Shown: positions 5,806 to 8,209 of the stretch, piece after piece | Position numbering within the stretch: the first letter of the stretch is position 1 | How the letters are laid out: each line of letters starts with the position of its first letter | Source of the DNA: JBBIMP01 sp037444305 | GTDB lineage: Bacteria; Acidobacteriota; UBA6911 | Length of the DNA: 8,209 bases | Direction of reading: 5' to 3' | Assembly (NCBI GenBank): GCA_037444305.1 | Contig: JBBIMP010000089.1 | Location: 1-8,209 of the forward strand | Notes under the pieces: model-generated | Databases searched by the model: none | Seen by the model: only the letters and a program-made list of their open reading frames with translations | Told to the model about the DNA's origin: nothing | Translations under genes and position numbers: made by a program

Positions 5806-7404
5806 ATGATCCGATACCTGGCGCCGGCGGTGCTGCTCATGCTTTTCGTGTGCGAAGCGCGCGCGGGGGAGGTCTCCATCATCCCGGAACCGGTGAGGAT
5901 GGCACCGGCTTCGGGCGAATTCCGCCTGAAACCCGACACGAAGATCGTTCACGACCGCGAGCTGGAACGGCTCGCCGCCATGCTGCAGGACTGGCTCGCG
6001 CCGGCCACGGGGTATCCACTCCCCCTGGCCCGGCGCGGCGGGAGCAACGTGATCGAACTGCGGCTCGACCGCAGGCTGCAGTCGCTGGGGGAGGAAGGGT
6101 ACCGGCTGTCGGTGCGGGAGAAGAAGGTCTCCATCCGCGCGCCCAGGCCGAACGGGATCTATTACGGGATGCAGACGCTGCGGCAGCTCCTGCCGGCGGA
6201 GGTCTTCCGCCGGGCTGCGGCGGCGGCTGATTGGGCCGTGCCCGGGATAGAGATCGAGGACTACCCGCGCTTTTCCTGGCGCGGGGGGCACCTGGACGTC
6301 GGGCGGCACTTCATGCCGCGGGAGTTCGTCCTGAAGTACATCGACCTGCTGGCGCTGCACAAGATGAACGTCCTCCACCTGCACCTGACCGAAGACCAGG
6401 GGTGGCGGATCGAGATACGGAAGTACCCCAGGCTCACCGGGGTCGGCGCGTGGCGCAAGGACACGATGCTTACCTACAACCCACCTACCTACACCGGCAA
6501 GCCGCACGGCGGGTTCTACACGCAGGACGACCTGCGGGAAATCGTCGCGTATGCGCGCGACCGGTTCGTGACCGTGGTGCCGGAGATCGAGATGCCGGGG
6601 CACTCGCAGGCGGCGATCGCCGCATATCCCGAACTGGGAAACCTCGCCGAGCCGCTGGAGGTCGCCGTGCGGTGGGGGGTGATCGAGAATGTCTTCAACG
6701 TGGAGGAGTCGACGATCGGGTTTCTCAAGGATGTCCTCACGGAGGTGATGGATATCTTCCCCGGCCGGTTCATCCACATCGGCGGGGATGAGGTCCCGAA
6801 GAAGCAGTGGAAGGAGAGCCCGCGGGCGCAGGCGCGGATCAAGGAACTGGGATTGCACGACGAGGACGAGCTGCAGAGCTGGTTCATCCGGCAGATGGAT
6901 GCTTTCCTGACGGAGAAGGGGAGGCGGCTGATCGGCTGGGATGAGATCCTCGAAGGGGGCCTGGCGCCGGGCGCTGCGGTGATGTCATGGAGGGGCGAAA
7001 AGGGCGGCATCCAGGCGGCGCGGATGGGGCACGATGTCGTCATGGCACCCACGAGCCACACGTATTTCGACTACTACCAGACAAAAGAGAGGGAGAAGGA
7101 ACCGCACGCCATCGGCGGATTTCTGCCGCTGGACAAGGTCTACAGCTATGAACCGGTGCCGGTGGAATTGACGCCCGAGGAGGCGAAGCGCGTTCTGGGG
7201 GCGCAGTTTCAGCTCTGGACGGAGTACGTGCCGAACGCGAAGCACGCCGAGTACATGGCGTACCCGAGGGCATGCGCCTTGAGCGAGGCCGTCTGGGGGC
7301 CGAAGGGGAGGAAGGATTACGAGGGGTTCATGAAGCGGCTCTCGGTTCACCTGGGGCGGCTCCGTGCACTCGACGTGAACTATCGCGACCCGGCGAGGCC
7401 GTGA
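5806..7404 (+). CDS. Exported beta-N-acetylhexosaminidase (glycoside hydrolase family 20)
   Basis: This 532-residue enzyme removes terminal beta-linked N-acetylglucosamine or N-acetylgalactosamine from glycans by substrate-assisted catalysis. A signal peptide is visible: Arg3, hydrophobic residues 5-16, and ARA-G giving signal-peptidase-I cleavage after Ala20. Residues about 22-150 form the GH20 N-terminal alpha/beta domain. The catalytic barrel starts near FSWRGGHLDVGRHFMP (156-171, substrate-binding Arg159). It contains HLHLTEDQGWRIEI (191-204), MPGHSQAA with His265, the catalytic pair Asp328-Glu329 in HIGGDEVP, GWDEIL with Trp378, TSHTYFDYYQ (416-425) and LWTEYV with Trp471 and Glu473. The set is complete and the length is normal. 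The start ATG follows GAGGAG (5793-5798), which overlaps the stop codon of the synthetase gene, so the two genes are probably co-transcribed. Cys16 does not form a proper lipobox (LFVC), so a lipoprotein is unlikely. Natural substrates (chitin oligomers, mucin or host glycans, peptidoglycan fragments) cannot be distinguished. Confidence 0.95.
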   Translation: MIRYLAPAVLLMLFVCEARAGEVSIIPEPVRMAPASGEFRLKPDTKIVHDRELERLAAMLQDWLAPATGYPLPLARRGGSNVIELRLDRRLQSLGEEGYRLSVREKKVSIRAPRPNGIYYGMQTLRQLLPAEVFRRAAAAADWAVPGIEIEDYPRFSWRGGHLDVGRHFMPREFVLKYIDLLALHKMNVLHLHLTEDQGWRIEIRKYPRLTGVGAWRKDTMLTYNPPTYTGKPHGGFYTQDDLREIVAYARDRFVTVVPEIEMPGHSQAAIAAYPELGNLAEPLEVAVRWGVIENVFNVEESTIGFLKDVLTEVMDIFPGRFIHIGGDEVPKKQWKESPRAQARIKELGLHDEDELQSWFIRQMDAFLTEKGRRLIGWDEILEGGLAPGAAVMSWRGEKGGIQAARMGHDVVMAPTSHTYFDYYQTKEREKEPHAIGGFLPLDKVYSYEPVPVELTPEEAKRVLGAQFQLWTEYVPNAKHAEYMAYPRACALSEAVWGPKGRKDYEGFMKRLSVHLGRLRALDVNYRDPARP

Positions 7405-7420
7405 AAGCTGTTACCCTTCC

Positions 7421-7993
7421 CTATTTTCGTTTCAGCAGGGCGCGAAAACCGGTGGCCTGTTCCATTGAAGGGTACTTGAGCTTGCTCACCCGCCCGGCCT
7501 GCTCGGTGATGTAAAACGCATCGTCGTCGATGCTCCTTATGATGGGGACTATGTCCTTCATATCCCGTCTCCGGCAGACCACGTAGAGCAGGGTCACCGG
7601 TCCCGACATCCCCTCGCCCTCGAACGTCGTCACGGCAAAGCCCGCGCTGCGTATCTTCTCCGCCATCTCCCTGCCGAAGCGCGAACTCACGACGCGCAGG
7701 ACCAGGTGCCCGAACGCCAGCCTGCGCTCCAGCAGGATCCCCAGGACATTCCCCGACGAAAACCCGAGCGCATAGAATATCCCCAGGAGCGGGTGCTCCA
7801 TGATCTGCCGCAGGATTGTGGCGATGACGAACAGCCAGAGGCTGACCTCGACGAAGCCCAGGACGAACGCGATTCTCGTGCGCCCCTGGACGATGGAGAT
7901 CGTTCTCATGGTCCCCAGGCTGACGTCCACGATCCGCGCGAAGAAGATCAGGATCCCGGTCAGCAGCGTTTGCAGGTCGAATCCCATGGACAT
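7421..7993 (-). CDS. UPF0316 / DUF2179-type membrane protein of unknown function
   Basis: The 190-residue product has three hydrophobic segments (about residues 8-27, 41-61 and 66-88) followed by a soluble domain from about 95. Its layout and the segment GNVLGILLERRLAFGHL (81-97) match the UPF0316 family: an N-terminal DUF5698-like membrane part and a C-terminal DUF2179 domain (about 98-165). DUF2179 also occurs at the end of YitT-type membrane proteins, and its role is unknown. The protein should sit in the inner membrane with a small cytoplasmic domain that may bind a ligand. The length is typical of the family. ATG at 7993-7991 is used here. No Shine-Dalgarno sequence precedes it, and a second in-frame ATG (7987-7985) is possible. 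A weak TATATG (7995-8000, - strand) would fit a nearly leaderless transcript from the second ATG. The gene converges on the hexosaminidase gene with 16 bases between the stops. No partner gene is evident. Confidence 0.85.
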   Translation of the reverse strand: MSMGFDLQTLLTGILIFFARIVDVSLGTMRTISIVQGRTRIAFVLGFVEVSLWLFVIATILRQIMEHPLLGIFYALGFSSGNVLGILLERRLAFGHLVLRVVSSRFGREMAEKIRSAGFAVTTFEGEGMSGPVTLLYVVCRRRDMKDIVPIIRSIDDDAFYITEQAGRVSKLKYPSMEQATGFRALLKRK

Positions 7994-8022
7994 TCATATA
8001 TCACGAAAAACGGAATGAAAAA

Positions 8023-8143
8023 CGGGCGCAGTCACCTTTTCTCCGAGCGCAACGGGGAAACCTGGGAGGATACCTTTTCTCCGAGCGCAACGGGGAAACC
8101 TGGGAGGATACCTTTATCGCGCGCGGAAAAGGTGACTGTCCCG
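8023..8143. mobile_element. MITE/REPIN-like inverted-repeat element
   Basis: CAGTCACCTTTT (8029-8040) and AAAAGGTGACTG (8127-8138) are exact 12-bp inverted ends. After a 1-2 base interruption, CGGG (8023-8026) and CCCG (8140-8143) extend the pairing to 16 bp. The 121-bp element carries no coding capacity and encloses two tandem 38-bp units. It could be a non-autonomous element mobilised in trans, for example by a REP-associated (Y1-type) transposase. No such gene is in the window, and no target-site duplication is visible at its edges. It begins about 30 bases upstream of the UPF0316 gene start. Confidence 0.5.
8034..8109. repeat. Tandem direct repeat, two exact 38-bp units
   Basis: The units 8034-8071 and 8072-8109 are identical, and a third begins at 8110 (ACCTTT) before diverging. 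Each unit contains a hairpin, TTTCTCCG against CGGGGAAA with one G-T pair and loop AGCGCAA (8038-8060 and 8076-8098). With only two complete units and no spacer this is not a CRISPR array. The exact identity suggests a recent duplication inside the surrounding inverted-repeat element. Confidence 0.9.
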
Positions 8144-8167
8144 AAAGGCGTTTGAATAAGGAATCGA

Positions 8168-8184
8168 GGACCCTGAAAGGGTCC
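8168..8184. repeat. Hairpin GGACCC-TGAAA-GGGTCC
   Basis: A perfect 6-bp stem with TGAAA loop, ten bases before the palindromic repeat copy at the right edge. The two hairpins in series may form one composite repeat unit. No T-run follows, so it is not called a terminator. Confidence 0.5.
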
Positions 8185-8188
8185 GACA

Positions 8189-8209
8189 GGAAAGCCCAGG
8201 GCGTAAGCC
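8189..8209 (+). repeat. Palindromic repeat copy, truncated by window edge
   Basis: GGAAAG followed by CCCAGGGC, GTAA and GCC: this matches the reverse complement of 162-182 at 20 of 21 bases, the only change being A for G in the loop. The second arm should continue as CTGGG beyond the window. The copy lies in the opposite orientation to 157-182. Confidence 0.7.

Noticed and set aside
5851..5856. Lipoprotein lipobox at Cys16 of the hexosaminidase
   Set aside because: LFVC lacks the small residue required before Cys, and ARA-G five residues later is a good signal-peptidase-I site.
8034..8115. CRISPR-like tandem repeat
   Set aside because: Units are contiguous without unique spacers and only two are complete.

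Overview
The window is strongly GC-rich bacterial chromosomal DNA. It holds five protein-coding genes and three short intergenic stretches crowded with palindromic repeats. No rRNA, tRNA, CRISPR array, transposase or phage gene was seen. The taxon cannot be fixed from sequence alone. GC-richness, FadIJ-type beta-oxidation genes, a secreted GH20 hexosaminidase and many GC-rich palindromes next to genes would suit a planctomycete/verrucomicrobial/lentisphaeral-type lineage or another GC-rich environmental Gram-negative bacterium. This is inference only.

Layout. Positions 1-241 hold no gene but carry at least four consecutive hairpins. Next come fadI (thiolase, 242-1546) and fadJ (enoyl-CoA hydratase/3-hydroxyacyl-CoA dehydrogenase, 1543-3663). 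Their start and stop codons overlap as ATGA, so they form one translationally coupled unit encoding both subunits of a trifunctional beta-oxidation complex. A 286-base spacer (3664-3949) with palindromes and a plausible promoter precedes a long-chain acyl-CoA synthetase (3950-5794). Eleven bases later begins an exported family-20 beta-N-acetylhexosaminidase (5806-7404). On the opposite strand, converging with a 16-base gap, is a UPF0316/DUF2179-type membrane protein (7421-7993). The last 216 bases contain a 121-bp inverted-repeat element enclosing two tandem 38-bp units, then a hairpin and a truncated copy of the palindromic repeat also present near position 160.

Function. The synthetase would activate fatty acids to acyl-CoA. 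FadJ hydrates enoyl-CoA and oxidises the 3-hydroxyacyl-CoA, and FadI cleaves the ketoacyl-CoA. The first oxidation step (acyl-CoA dehydrogenase) is not encoded here. The hexosaminidase acts outside the cytoplasm on amino-sugar glycans, and its link to fatty-acid use may be only shared transcription.

The protein genes are ordinary members of known families with intact catalytic residues. The less explained material is the repeat content: a dispersed palindrome present in both orientations at the two ends of the window, a MITE/REPIN-like element, and a possible degenerate copy of the same module between fadJ and the synthetase gene.
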